DNA of 64,000 bases. It comes from Heterodera schachtii. Lineage: Eukaryota; Nematoda; Chromadorea; Rhabditida; Heteroderidae. The translations under genes were made by a program, and so were the position numbers. Positions 42,362 through 54,256 of this stretch are shown here, piece by piece; positions within the stretch are counted from its first letter, which is position 1; the number at the start of each line of letters is the position of its first letter. The stretch spans positions 750,618-814,617 of the forward strand of contig SIJG01000031.1 in assembly GCA_023374025.1 (NCBI GenBank), in the 5' to 3' direction. The notes beneath the pieces were generated by a model. The model was given only the letters and a program-made list of their open reading frames with translations, was not told the origin of the DNA and searched no databases.

Positions 42362-43486
42362 GGTGCTAGGACGAAGTGTCAAAAGTATCGATGTGGGCGA
42401 AGTGTCAAAAGTATCGATGTGGGCGAAGTGTCAAAAGTATCGATGTGGGTGATCAGAAGAGGCGGGTCATTTCAGTACGGAATAAATTATTTTAATTAAT
42501 TAATAATATGATTATTTTAATCTATTAATAGATTTGCTGACCATAATTATAATTTAGATTTATTATTTAATATTTCCTAAACAATATATTTTTTGAGGGA
42601 AATACAGTGTCCCAAAAAAGACTTGACCCAAACCTGAAAAACTATCTCATAGTTCATTTAAAAACCTGAAACAATTCATGCTTGCATAACTTTTTGTGCT
42701 GATCAAAAAAGGCTCTTACACCAACCTGATCAGATCACTCCTTCCTAGTGACCGGGACACCCAAAATACACTGAAAATCGGGGAAATTTTCGAAATCCCT
42801 AGGGGGTTGGGAAATTTTTTATAGAAAAATAGGCAAGCCCACTGACAAGAGCACAAAAATTGCTACCGAATTGCATTTGGAATGGTGGTTCTAAGATTTG
42901 TACATAAAAAGATATACTTGGTTGAATATCTGATCACCATAAAAATGATCAATTTTTGATCAGTGCTATAACTTTTTGTAGAAGCATCCAAATTAAATAA
43001 TTTTGGTATCTTTTGATAGCCCTAAGTGTCCTCTATTTATATCTAAAATTTCAAAAAATTTGGTTATGTTTAAAAAAAGTTATGGCCAAAAAGATTTACC
43101 AAATCAATTTTTGTAATTTACAAGCCACAACTTTTTTTAAACATAACCAAATTTTTTGAAATTTTACAGGTAAATAGAGGACACTCAGAGCTATCAAAGG
43201 ATACTAAGATTGTTTAATTTGGATGCTTCTACCAAAAGTTATGGTTCATGAAATTTATCAAAATATTACATGGTAGTGTCTTTTTTGGTGGTTGTGTAAA
43301 CTGAAATAGAGCCAAACATATTATTATTATTATTAGCTATTATCCAATTAAAATTTAAATAATCATATTATTAATTAATTAAAATAATTTATTCCGTACT
43401 AAAATGACCCGCCTCTTCTGATCACCCACATCGATACTTTTGACACTTCGCCCACATCGATACTTTTGACACTTCGACTCACCACG
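42362..43486. mobile_element. Fold-back element with CGAAGTGTCAAAAGTATCGA arms, TSD TGAGAAATG (9 bp)
   Basis: TGAGAAATG flanks both sides (42353-42361, 43487-43495). The left arm has three copies and the right arm two complementary copies of a 26-nt unit (CGAAGTGTCAAAAGTATCGA, then TGTGGG). Inner arms continue with GATCAGAAGAGGCGGGTCAT facing its complement. The centre (about 42950-43300) is a palindromic copy of the recurrent module. 1125 bp, no coding capacity. Confidence 0.8.
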
Positions 43487-43495
43487 TGAGAAATG

Positions 43496-44367
43496 CACTA
43501 GTCCAAACAAAGGAGAAGCAGAAGCTAATTAAATTTAAATTATATTTTAAAATAAAAAACGGTAAATAAATAAAATTAATAGGGGAGCAAAATAGAATTT
43601 AGTGCTAATTTGGATTTGGTGGTGAATGGCTTTGGCATCTATCATTTGTGCTTTTATATGCCATATCTCTGCTGTTTCCCATTTTGTTTCTCTTCTCTCA
43701 GATTAATTGCCATTAATTAATCTGTCTATTTGATTTTCATTGGATTAATTTGAGTGGCTTAATGCCCTCCTCTGCCAGTGAATGGGAACGGACGGCATTT
43801 TCTTTGCTCGCACAACGGCACTTTGGGAAAAGCAACCCAATCATCAACAAAAAAATGATTCGTGACCACAACGCATTTTTATCCCAAATTCATTGTAATT
43901 TTTTTTTAATTGAAAAATCAAGTAGTTGACGAAAAAGCATAGATAAAAATCAATAATTTTCAAAATATAAGCTCAAATTTGTGGCCAGCAACACATTTTT
44001 TAAGCCTAGAAAAATGCCTGCCAAAATTTTAACATTTTTTCGTCGGGACACAAATTCTTGATGATTAACAAATTTTTAATTTAAAAATAACAATTTTCTT
44101 AAGTAAATTAGAATTGTCAGTGTGAAAATAAAAATTGAGAATTTATTGTTAACTAATAAAGATTCTTGCCTAAAAATTACCATATTTTTATAATAATTTT
44201 TTTCGATTTTTGTGCTTACTTTGCCATTTTCATGCTTATTTCTTGCTTAATTTAGCATTTTTTTTGATGCTGATAAATCTGGTCTCCACTGCTGATGAAA
44301 GTGGCATTGGTTGATGAAAACTCACATTTAAATATCCTTTTGGTGCTCACAAACAAAAAGATTTTTT
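43496..44367. other. Intergenic, AT-rich, no gene seen
   Basis: AT-rich DNA. About 43855-44060 contains an arm of the GGTAATCC/GGGACAC element family (AGATAAAAATCAATAATTTT, CGTCGGGACAC) whose partner arm seems to lie near 39810-40000. No exon supported. Confidence 0.4.
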
Positions 44368-45131
44368 GGCTCTAGTGCACTTTTATGAGTCCAATCAATT
44401 GACAATATCTGCTTTTTATTCAATAACTTTGTTCATATTCGAACAACCCCTATCTTTTTGGTAGCATTCGAAGGCACAAAGTCTAACGAAGCTAAAACAT
44501 ATAAAATCTCAACGTTTTGGCAATTACGAAAAAAGATCTGATTAATTAAGTAATTGCTGATTATTTTGGTTTGTAACTTTCTTGAAATGTTGAAATTCTC
44601 ATATTATTACATTATTCAGACTTTGTGCTTTCGAATGCTACCAAAAAGATAGGGTTTGTTCAAACATGAACAAAGTTAGTGTATAAAAAGCACAGGTATT
44701 GTCAATTGATTGGACTCATAAAGTGGGTACTTATGTAGTTTAGGGGGCAGATTTAACATACATTTTCAAATGCCTATAAATGTATATTTTTATATGATTT
44801 TTTTAAAAACAATAATACCCTCATTAGCAAGATGCCCATGAGGATATCATTCATACAATTTTAGAATTTTATGCTTCCTGTAGCAAAGTTATCCTCATCG
44901 GCAGATGCCAATGCGAATATCATCAATACAATGTTTCTAATTTTATTTTTGTTCGAGTTCGCGTCAGGGGTTCGAAATTGGCAAAAATGGGTGTTGTATT
45001 CGTGATCAGTGATCTCAAAAACCCCTTAAAACTTATTTTCATTAATTTCTAAAACACATTTATAGGCATTTGAAAATGTATGTTAAATCTGCCCCCTAAA
45101 CTACATAAGTACCATAAAGTGCATTAGAGCC
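44368..45131. mobile_element. GGCTCTA fold-back element with nested MITE
   Basis: The left end is GGCTCTAGTGCACTTTTATG; the right end, beyond a nested element, is CATAAAGTGCATTAGAGCC, its complement. The interior is the recurrent module in inverted form (CTTTTTGGTAGCATTCGAAG facing CTTTCGAATGCTACC). Flanks GATTTTTT and GATTTGGA share only GATTT, so the target duplication is uncertain. Confidence 0.65.
44726..45113. mobile_element. GG...CC MITE, TSD ATAAAGTG, nested
   Basis: Starts GGTACTTATGTAGTTTAGGG and ends CCCTAAACTACATAAGTACC. ATAAAGTG flanks both sides (44718-44725, 45114-45121). Same family as 23925-24324. Inner arms carry ACATTTTCAAATGCCTATAA and its complement, and the centre holds a dispersed repeat arm (GGTTCGAAATTGGC...GTGATCAGTGA). 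Confidence 0.85.
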
Positions 45132-45340
45132 GATTTGGATTTTTATTTTTTTGTCTGTTGGCAGATTTTTGTATTTAAGTGCTGTCTCGTTGCTGCTCTT
45201 TGCTCATTCCTTTGCCAATTTCTTTCCCCATTCACTCTATTCTCGTTCCGAATTTTATTTAGTCATTCATTTAAATTTTATATTTTTTGTCCCCTCAATT
45301 TAGCACATGTACATAAATAAATAAATAAACAACTCTTCTA

Positions 45341-46437
45341 ATGACTGACAGGGAAAAGCATTTGCATTTTGTTCGCCTTGCGGAGGAAGCAGCGCGTTAC
45401 GACGAAATGGTCCAGGGGATGAAGCAGGTGAAGGAATGAGGAGGAGGAGACCAATTCAGAAGAGTAGATCATTAATTACACTTTGCATGCTTAATTAAGG
45501 TGATTGAATTGGATGCCAAACTGAACGAAAATGAACGCAAATTGTTGGCCGCCGCGTACAGAAAGTCAGTCAGTGGGCAACGCTTCGCTTGGCGTGGCAT
45601 TGCGTCCGTCGTGGCACGAGGGAAGGGCACGAAGAGACAGCTGGAGATGGTCAAGCAGTTGCTGAACAAGCTGGAGCGCGAGGTGGAAGAGAAGTGCCGT
45701 GAAATATTGGTCAGTCAGTGGTGGGTGGGCACAATTTTGGTGCCACGAAATTCGGCACTAATTTGCGTTACTTTTCAGGATTTGTTGGACCGGGTTCTGA
45801 TCAAAGAGGCTGCTGATGATGAAGCGAAAGTGTTCTACTTGAAACTGAAGGCTGACCACTTCCGCTATATGGCCGAGACACGGGCGGTGAAAAACGGTAA
45901 AAGGACAAGTTCTAGTGCAGAATACGCGTACCATGGATTTTTACGCGTCCCATGAATTTTTATATGTCCGATGGTTTATTGATGAATTCATGGAACGCGT
46001 GAAAAGTCCATGGGACGCGTATTCTGCACTCGAACCAAAGAACAGACGGACGGAAGCATTGTCAAACGGATCAGCAATTGGTCAATTTTCAGATGTTGCG
46101 CAGAAGGCAAAGCAAGCGTACCAAGAAGCGTTGGACCTCGCCAAGAACAAACTCCGGCCAATGCATTCGATTCGTCTCACCGTGGCGCTGAACTTTGCCA
46201 TTCTCCAATTCGAAGTGCAGAAATCACCAGCCGATGCTTGCCAAACTGCCCAACGGGTGGGTGATGAACCAGAAAATTTGTGTATTTCAACTGTTTGAAC
46301 TGTTACAGGCTTATGACGAAGCGACTTCCGATGCGCAGACAACGGGCGACAGTATTTGCGCGGAGTCCGTCACGATCATGGAACTGTTGCAGGACAACAT
46401 CTCGTACTGGAGTGGCAACACCTCTAAGACGGAGTGA
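45341..46437 (+). CDS. Divergent 14-3-3 protein
   Basis: Five exons, 45341-45427, 45500-45709, 45779-45896, 46093-46256 and 46309-46437, join in phase to 235 residues; 14-3-3 proteins are usually 240-260. The protein matches the family along its length: VRLAEEAARYDEMVQGMKQV, NERKLLAAAYRKSV, RFAWRGIASV, AKVFYLKLKADHFRYMAE, AYQEALDLAK, MHSIRLTVALNFAILQFEV and MELLQDNISYWSGNTSKTE. Phosphopeptide-binding residues: the usual Lys49 is Arg here (residue 50); the second Arg (57) and the Arg128-Tyr129 pair are kept, as are the Asn in ALNF and in QDN. 14-3-3 dimers bind phosphoserine/threonine clients in the cytoplasm. The basic stretch VVARGKGTKRQLEMV is unlike canonical members, so this is a diverged paralogue. 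The start is the only ATG giving the family N-terminus. Intron 3 contains a palindrome. Confidence 0.9.
45914..46031. repeat. Palindromic insert in 14-3-3 intron 3
   Basis: The outer words AGTGCAGAATACGCGT and ACGCGTATTCTGCACT face each other, with TCCCATG and CCATGGG inside. 118 nt. No flanking duplication is visible. It sits entirely within the intron. Confidence 0.65.
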
Positions 46438-46537
46438 AAAACGAACGATCGATGTATATTATACTACATAATTTGTCCATGTCCATTGTGTTGTTTTAAC
46501 GATCCTTTATATGTATGTACATTTGTATATAAATCAG

Positions 46538-46543
46538 AATAAA
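46538..46543 (+). promoter_or_regulatory. Probable poly(A) signal of the 14-3-3 gene
   Basis: AATAAA about 100 nt after the stop codon, the first canonical signal downstream. Confidence 0.5.
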
Positions 46544-48345
46544 TGTTACATAAACGCTGATATAATTTTTGGTTGGGAAAACCGGGAAAAAACCAAGAAT
46601 AGTCCCGGTCAAACCCGTGACCTTGGTACTCAGTTGTCCACTACCCAGTCTCGCTTCACTCTAATTTAGAGTCCCTCAAAAATTGTGACAATAAAAAAGG
46701 ACTGTTAGCTGTTTGGGTCACAGATCGATTCATGAATTTGATATTCATTTCAAGCAGTCGAGTCGAATCACGGACAGATCCCGATCAAAAAGCCAAAATC
46801 GAATATTTTCAAAAAATCACATTTATATTAGAATTTGTATAAATTATTCATGTTGAAAACCCAAATTTAAATGCAAATTCAAAAACTTTGGAATTTGCCT
46901 CTTTGTTCAAAATTGTTTAAAAAAATTACCATTATATTCATTTTTTAGCAAACCAAAAGGCGCCCGGAAAAGGTAAAATTGAAGAATACTAATACCTCAC
47001 CGAATTGGACGAATGATATATCATTCGACGCCTCTCGGTCTGTAATGTACGAATCTGAAAACATTTTGACATAAAATAACCGATTGGAAGAAGAAGAAAA
47101 AGGGAATGCAACAGAAGAGGAGCACCAAAGAGGAGAATATTTTGCAAAATGATGAAATTTGCCGGGCGTTTTACCTTATCCCCCAAATCAATTCAATAAA
47201 TAATCAATTCGACGGATAATTTTTTACCAAACTTTCATTTGTTAAAAGTTAGACACGCATTTTTTTTGAATTTTGAAAACTGACTAACGTGATAAAGAGT
47301 TAAACTATGTACATGATCAAAATGGGAAAACACAACTCGTGCTAGGCCACTCGTATTGCTCCAACTCGTACTTTTTTCGATTAAAAAGTCATGATTTTTG
47401 CTCTAATGGAATAAATTAAATATTCTTGGTATCATTCAATAGCCCTTAAGATTCTCTATCTACAGGCAAAATTTCAATGAATTTGACCAAGAAAGATACG
47501 AAAAAGTTATGACCAAAAATGTTCGAACAACCAGAATTTTTTGCATTCTTATGGCCATAACTTTTTTTGAACCTGAACGATTATTTTTCAAAATTTTACA
47601 GGCTAATAGAGGACACTTAGGGCTATCAAATGGTACCAATATTGTTGGATTTGATTGACAATGAAACAAGTTAAAGTTCAAAAAGTTGGCCACGCGAAAA
47701 TGGCCCACACGACGAAGAAAAGAAATGCAACTGACCAGCACAACACCACAATAGCAGTGCCCCATTCGGTTAACATTATTATAACAGTTTTGTACAACGA
47801 ATTGAATTTTCCCTAAGTGTCCTCTATTAGCCTGCAAAATTTAAAAAAATTCTGTTGGGCTTCAAAAAGTTTATGGCCAAAAATGTTTAGAAAACGAACT
47901 TCTTGAAATTTTCAAGCCATAAATTTTTTGAAATTTTCAGGCTAATAGAGTATTCTTAGGGCTATCGAATGATACTAAGAATGTTTAATTTGGATGCTTC
48001 TACATAAAGTTATGGTGTATAAAAGTAAGGCTATTGAATGATACCAAGATTGTTGCATTTGGTAGACAATGAAAAAAGTTATAATTCCAAAACTTGTCCA
48101 CGTGAAAAAAAGCAAATGCAACTGACCAGCACAACACCACAATAGCAGTGCCCCATTCGGTTAACATTATTAACCCCGTTTTTTCAGCGAATTGAATTTT
48201 GGTTCTCTATCCATGAAATATGTGCATATAATATGTAAGAAGGGCTGTCAAAAAATGTATGTACAAAAAGTGGTCAAAATAATTTTTTTTTGAAATTTTA
48301 GCCCAGTTTCTTAAAAGATTTACATCAACAATTGCCAATTTTGAT
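46544..48345. other. Intergenic repeat nest, no gene seen
   Basis: 46560-46660 is a fragment of the CCGGGAAAA / CCCGGTC element (compare 11209-11361). 46700-46800 is a dispersed repeat arm. 47323-47375 is a remnant of the CCAACTCGTACT element arm. 47390-47660 and 47810-48090 are palindromic copies of the recurrent module (GGTATCATTCAATAGCCC, GGCTATCGAATGATACTAA). GTGCCCCATTCGGTTAACAT occurs twice (47756, 48151), so a block of about 60 bp is duplicated. Confidence 0.5.
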
Positions 48346-48880
48346 GGTGCTGTTAGTTTTCGACAGTGGTGATCTCGACAGTGTTGGTTTCGACAGTAAA
48401 GCTTATGTAAACCAAAAAAATGTATTGGAAAAAAAGTTTTAAAAAATTTGTTCTATATGGCATAGTCTCATTAAATTTGGGAATTAAAATGAAAAGAACA
48501 TGGCTCTTATACATTGCAGAGGGGTTCGAGACTTTCGGATTCTTGCTTAAGTGCTTGCAGATTTGAATTTTGGCACTCAAACCCGGCATTAGTTAACAGA
48601 TTTTCCCACACGATTCGAGAATTTTTCTGAGAATTTGTTGTATTTTTGACTACATTCCAGCAGAAGATATTTGTATAGAAAAAGTGAAAGCGATAAATTT
48701 TTGGAAAAAAAATCATATAAGTCTTATTTTTTATTACTTACTTCAATTAAAATTTTGTATATGCAAATTGTATATTCTTATTAATTCATGTATACAATAA
48801 ATTATGTAGAAAATTAATTAAAAAGTACTGTCGAAATCAACTACTGTCGAAACCAATCACTGTCGAAAACACCTGGTACG
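48346..48880. mobile_element. Fold-back element with TTTCGACAGT arms, TSD ATTTTGAT
   Basis: The left arm starts GGTGCTGTTAGTTTTCGACA with three CGACAGT units; the right arm has ACTGTCGAAA units ending CACCTGGTACG. ATTTTGAT flanks both sides (48338-48345, 48881-48888). 535 bp. Related CACTGTCGAAA words recur near 51510-51560. Confidence 0.75.
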
Positions 48881-49410
48881 ATTTTGATATACCTCATACC
48901 ATATTTTCTCTAATTATCCACCGGGGGGATTATTATTCAACCTCCTCAGAAAAAAGGGGGTGGATAATTAAATACGGGGGGGGGGGGGGTAAATGGAGAC
49001 GGGTGATTTATTTTTGACAGATTTATTAAATGGAAATTTATTAAAATTTTTCATGCCATAAAAAATGTCGCGTCAAAAAAGTCATTTTGTTGCAGTTTTG
49101 TTAAAGCATTTCTGAATTTTATATGGAAAATGCCAAAATATTAATGTTTTGATCGGTTAATCGATAAAGACCAAATCAAAAACTTACCGTGCCGGTCTCT
49201 AAAATTAGCTGATGAAAATATTTTTCAACGGATGCCGACAAAAATCAAATTTGAAATTTATTGCAATTTTTGAATGAAAATCCATCAAATCAAAAGAAAA
49301 AAACCGACAAGAAAAAGTAAGCATTCAAAGAGTAAATAGCATCAAATCAATGTCCAGCAGGGTAATCAAATGGTCGGTCATTTCTTCTTTTCTCAACAAT
49401 TGCCATAGGT
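48881..49410. other. Intergenic, no gene seen
   Basis: About 48898-49008 is an eroded palindrome with C-runs and G-runs (ACCATATTTTCTCTAATTAT; GATAATTAAATACGGGG), probably a decayed TACCGTATTT-type MITE. 49320-49410 is the 3' flank of subfamily-2 genes (compare 2480-2575 and 9620-9721). Confidence 0.45.
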
Positions 49411-50028
49411 TCACAAATTGGCGCCTTTTTCGTTGTTTTGGTCGGCGGGCGGAGACAATGGCCTAAAATTTGAATTCGAACAATAATTTCGAACCTTTTC
49501 AAAAAACGAGAGATAATGAATAAATAGAGAGTATAGAAAAATACGCCGCCTCTCATTTTGGCGTCCTATTTCTTTATCTCTGTTAACAGAGAAACACTGA
49601 ATTTACTTAACCACAAATATGTGACTTTTTTTCGAATTAAATTTTGCAATCGAAAGAGAAAATTTTCATGAAATTTTCTAACGCTTTATAAATAAGGCAA
49701 ATTAAGAGTTTCCTAAAAAGTTATTCAAAAAACAAATTTTCAAATGCCTTTTTTCAATTGCTCACCCGATGCAATTAATGCCACTAAAAGGCCAAAATAA
49801 CACACGGTTACAATTGTCCCAATTTCCGTCTTCCCAATCCACAATAATTTTGCATCGTTTCATTATCCATCGGTTGTCCAATTCATTTTCATTTTCTTTG
49901 GCCAATGTCAGCTTTTCCTTTGTCAATTCGTTCACCAATTCAAATGGCACAATTTGCATTGATGGCACATGAACATAAAAATGAATTTCGTAACTGACGG
50001 AAGAAATGGCATTGACACGGAGAAAATG
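49411..50028 (-). pseudogene. F-box-like family fragment: subfamily-1 exon 4 joined to subfamily-2 exon 5
   Basis: Minus strand. Exon 4 (49766-50028) is open and typical of subfamily 1: FLRVNAISSVSYEIHFYVHV, FELVNELTKEKLTL, ending INCIG at a GT donor. The only downstream terminal exon is at 49411-49462, coding SPPADQNNEKGANL, the subfamily-2 type. The splice phase fits, so a chimeric 3' end is possible. Upstream, intron 3 runs into a CAGGGATGGCAC element end at about 50082 and then unrelated sequence, so exons 1-3 are not attached. Confidence 0.6.
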
Positions 50029-50709
50029 CTAAAAATTTTGTAAAACAAAATCAGTAGTGAATGCCAAAAATGTGGGACAACACCAGGGATGGCACGGAAT
50101 TCCAATGTTCGAAATTTTTTTTCGAATGATACTAAATTTGTCTGAATTTGACCTTTTCTATAGAATTGCGCCCAATTTTGTCCATTTTTTCGGAAAACAA
50201 AAACAATTGTATTTCACCCTGAAATCGTCGGTTTTACGCCAAAAAATGATCATACCTATTAATTATACGCCATTTGAGAACCATTAAACCTATTTTTGAT
50301 TTACCCCTTGAACCCAACTCTTACATTTTTGATACATTTTAATTTTTCCGGTGCTAATATTGCTAATGGATGTCGGAAATCCCCCGTCAAAATCCCGAAA
50401 AATAATTGTCACATTTTTGAAAGGAAAATTCATTCATTCGATACACATAGACAAACATTTTTTTGTTATACGTGGCTTATTTAACGATCAGTAAAATTTG
50501 TAGCGGAGCACAGCCTGTGTTCCCCAAATTCCATTCACGACTTTTAAAAAAGAATCATTGAATTTCTCAGGGATTTGTCTCAGCCTTAGTGATCACTGAT
50601 CAACGATCCCGAAAATCCATATATGAAAAATCAATTTTTTGTAATTTATTTATCCAAGTCTCAAATTTTTGTGTTTTCGTACATTTTTTGCCATTTTTAT
50701 ACGTCCGAT

Positions 50710-51009
50710 TTATTTACCAAATTGAAAGGTTTTGTCCGTTTGTGCGTTCAAGTTTCTGCCACAACGAAATCGCTTCGGTTGGCCATCTTTTCTCGTAGAG
50801 TGCAACCATTTGGACAGAACTTGGCCAGCAGAAATTGTTGCATTTGACCCATCAAAATCATCACCAATCGCAATTGCCTCGGGGAACAGACCATATAAAT
50901 TGATTGAATTCAATTGGTTGAGATCAGTGAGAATTGTCGGTGAAATAAGACGACGCAAATTGTCCAAATGATCATCATCGAAGAAGCGAAGACTGAGTGA
51001 TCGATGTAA
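50710..51009 (-). pseudogene. F-box-like exon 3 fragment with deletions
   Basis: Minus strand. It starts at a good acceptor (YIDHSV), loses the next 65 or so codons with a frame change, then continues NLRRLISPTILTDLNQLNSI, LFPEAIAIGDDFDGSNATIS and LSKWLHSTRKDGQPKRF. At about 50731 the exon is joined to sequence like the family's 3' untranslated region (GGTAAATAAATCGGACG), so the end of exon 3 and exons 4-5 are deleted. No exon 1 or 2 is found upstream. Confidence 0.65.
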
Positions 51010-52243
51010 CTGAAAATGGAATGAATGCTTTTATTGCCATAGCTTTTGTGGAAATTTCAATCTATTTTGTAGCCACATTATATCCTCATCACTCGTTTAC
51101 GTGAAAATGCACTATTGTTTTTATACAAGTCGTGCGCAACATTTCAACCATTTCCATAGCCTACATTTGTCCTGAAAGATAATGCTTAAATTTTTTTGTT
51201 TGCATACTGAATATATCAAGAAATAAAAAAAATTGTTATTTGTACTGTAGCTCTTCCTGGGCAATACGACGGATTAGGGTTAGGCCCCCGACCGTCGGGG
51301 TTGGAATTTGGGGTCATCGGGGTCAGCAAGTTCGGGGTCAACCAAATCGTTCGGGGTCGGGGTTCGTGGGCCCAACCCTACGACGGATGTTTAGAATATC
51401 CTTTAGTGTAAATCCGATAGTTCAAGTTAGAATGAAATAAGAAAATTTAGCATACCTAAATACTAACAATTTCAAAATTTCGTATTAATTTTTAAAATTC
51501 TCAATAGTGTCGAATTTACTCACTGTCGAAATGGTCCAGTGTCGAAAATGCAGGAAAATAGTGAAAGTTTTTGAAATAGTTCAGTGTCGGAATTTCTCTG
51601 TGTCAAAAATGTAGTCGCTCAGTTCAGCCCTCACGATTCGGCCCCAATGCTTTTCCACTATAGCTTTTTTATTTGTTACCCAAATTCATCTATATTCGTA
51701 TTTCTCGAAAGCTCTTAACATGCTCTATTAGCCTTACCAAAATCGAAAAGTTTTTCAAGCCTGGGAAAAATTTTATTGAGTTGAAAATTTCGACTTTTTT
51801 GAAATTTTCATGTATAACTTTTTTGATAAATGTCTAATCGCAAAGCAATAGCTTAGAAAAAGCTTGTAAACACTTTAAGCTTTCGAATGATACCAAAAAT
51901 GTGGATTTGGATAACAAAGAAAAAAGTTATAGTGGAAAAACATGCTGGGGCCGAACCTTTTCGTAAATATTTAACAAATATTTGTCCCAACTTTAGTGAT
52001 CAGCGATCCCGAAAATCTTGGAAAACCAATTTTTTGTTGATTTATTTGTTAGAGTCTCAAATTTTTGTGTTTTCGTACATTTTTTTCCATTTTTATGCAT
52101 CCGATTTATTTGCCAATTGAGAGGATTTTCCTTCATAAAATTGCATTTGATAAATTGATGAATTATGATCGGTCGGTCCTTCTTAATTAATTCATTTCTT
52201 CTTCTGCGGCTCATCATTGTGTTTTTGTTCTTTTGTCCGTCAC
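51010..52243. other. Intergenic repeats, no gene seen
   Basis: 51270-51380 is a GGGGTCGGGG-rich block. 51505-51610 has CAGTGTCGAAA words. 51615-51965 is a decayed member of the GGGCC fold-back family with the recurrent module in inverted form. 52000-52243 is the 3' block of the F-box-like gene that follows. Confidence 0.45.
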
Positions 52244-53566
52244 TCATTTGTCAGCAGACGACGGCACTTTTGTGATGCTTTGTCCCGTTTCTTCCACTTC
52301 TTCCGGTGGCGGAGACAGTGGCCTAAATTAATCGAATTTTTAATTATTTAAACAAAATCAAATCCCTTTTTAATTGCTCACCCAATGCAATCAGTGACAT
52401 TATAAAGCCAAAAGAACACACGGTTACAATTGTTGTCCCAATTTGCGTCTTCCCACTGAACCGCCGCGGTCTCCCCAATAATTTTGCATCGTTTCATTAT
52501 CCAATTGTCCCTTTTCTTTGCTTTGGCCAATGTCAGCTTTTCTTGCGTTCGTTCGTTCACCAATTCAAATGGCACCATTAGCATTGACGGCGCATGAACA
52601 TAAAAATGAATTTGGTAACTGACGGAAGAAATGGTGGCACGGAGAAAATACTAAAGAATTTGGAAAACAAAATAGAGGCAATTAAAAATCAGTGATTTGT
52701 CGAAGATGGGAGACCATACCTTCTTGAAATTGTTGACCCAATCAGTGTTCACTTGTTTGTTGTGATCTGCGCAACGCAATTGCTTTGGTTGGCCATCTTT
52801 TCTCGGAGAGTGCAACCATTTGGACAACATTTGGCCAGCAGAAATTGTTGCATTTGGCCCATCAAAACCATCACTAATCGCAATTGCCTCAGGCAACTGA
52901 TCAAATGAATCGATTGAAGTCAATTGGTTCAGATCAGTGAGAATTGTCGGTGAAATGAGACGACGCAAATAGTCCAAATCAACATCACCAGTGTTTAAGC
53001 CCAAATGCCGAATGTTTGTCGAAAAAATAGGCCAAATTTCACGAACAAAAACATCCAAAATTGGCTGACCATCCGTGTTGTGTGGTGAATGAATCCACAA
53101 ATGTAAATTGGTGCCTCTTTTGTCGAAAATTTGGTGATTTGAACGAAGAAAAGCGATGACGGAGTGATCGATGTACCTGAAAATGGGAAGAATGCTTTTA
53201 TTGCGATAGCTCTGATTTGTAATTACCACATCTGAAGTTCCTTAAAACAGATTTTGCTGGGCAACGGACGGTCCTCCGGCAATGGAAATGGCACAGAATT
53301 GTAATCCATCTGTACATAAAGTTTCGGTTCTGGTCCTTTGTCCTTGCGAATTGAGGTTCGATTCCAAATTGTCAATTCGCTTTTGCCCTTGAAATGTTTG
53401 TCCACCAACGCATCAAAACGTGGCGAAAGCAATGCCAATTTGAGGCCGAGTTGGGGACGGTCAAATGATGGGAAAATGTCCATCCAAACGTCGTTGCAAA
53501 TCCAACTGAAATTGTGAAAATAAAACAGAGCAAATGTGTTTAAAAATCCTTTTACCGTCGGTTCAT
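52244..53566 (-). CDS. F-box-like family protein, subfamily 1 (intact)
   Basis: Minus-strand exons are 53556-53566 (MNRR), 53227-53505, 52720-53176, 52382-52650 and 52244-52322, and all join in phase (364 residues). F-box-like segment: WICNDVWMDIFPSFDRPQLG, then ALLSPRFDALVDKHF. Middle block: YIDHSVIAFLRSNHQIF, DVFVREIWPIFSTNIRHLGL, SPTILTDLNQLTSI, MLSKWLHSPRKDGQPKQL. C-terminal block: FLRATISSVSYQIHFYVHA, FELVNERTQEKLTL, KRCKIIGETAAVQW. Tail: SPPPEEVEETGQSITK and PSSADK. The C-terminal half of the family is more conserved than the linker after LTIW. Unlike the other intact copies, its upstream block is cut about 75 nt before the ATG by a TAGTTAACTAAAATA-type element, so expression is doubtful. 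Intron 3 uses AAG|GTATGG. Confidence 0.8.
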
Positions 53567-54256
53567 TTTTGGCAATTAGCACAATTTGGCCGAGTTACTA
53601 ATGATGCCAGACAAATAGCAGAAGAATTACGAAAAATCTCAAAATAGTTAACTAAAATAATAAGTAAAAATGCCAACATAGTGACAAAAAGTGCGAAATA
53701 GTGACGAATAGTGACATGATTTTTAGCCAAAAATTGAATAAAAATTTTTTTTTTCACTAGTTGCAGTTGCAAATAAGTATGACTCATATTTTTGAGGGCA
53801 ACAAATATTTTTTTAAATTAAAAATTCTTGCCAAGAAAATTAATTTTTGAGAAAATTTTTTTTCAACCCGAAAAGGTCCCGGTCCCGCTCTACTCTAGTA
53901 AAAAACCATCAAATGGAAAATTTTTGACAGAAATTTATTCATAAATTCGCCCAAAATGAAACACAAATTTAAAATATTGATATCATTCGATAGACCGCCT
54001 AACTGTTTTCTATTAGCCTACAAAATTTCAAATTAGTTTCAAAAAAGTTATGACTTGAGAAGCTCAAAATACAAAGTTTTACAATATTTTTGGTCATAAT
54101 TTTCTTGAAACTTAACGAAAAAACTTTTTGAAATTTTGCATGCTAATAAAAAAAATCTAGGACTATCAAATGATATAAGGAATTAAAAATTCGGTTGATT
54201 TTAAACAAAGTTACATATATGAAAAATTGTTTCAATTGATGGTTTTTTGACTAATG
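53567..54256. other. Intergenic repeats, no gene seen
   Basis: 53625-53780 is a relative of the 8806-9432 element without clear ends. 53960-54230 holds a module copy (GATATCATTCGATAGACC). No exon supported. Confidence 0.45.
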
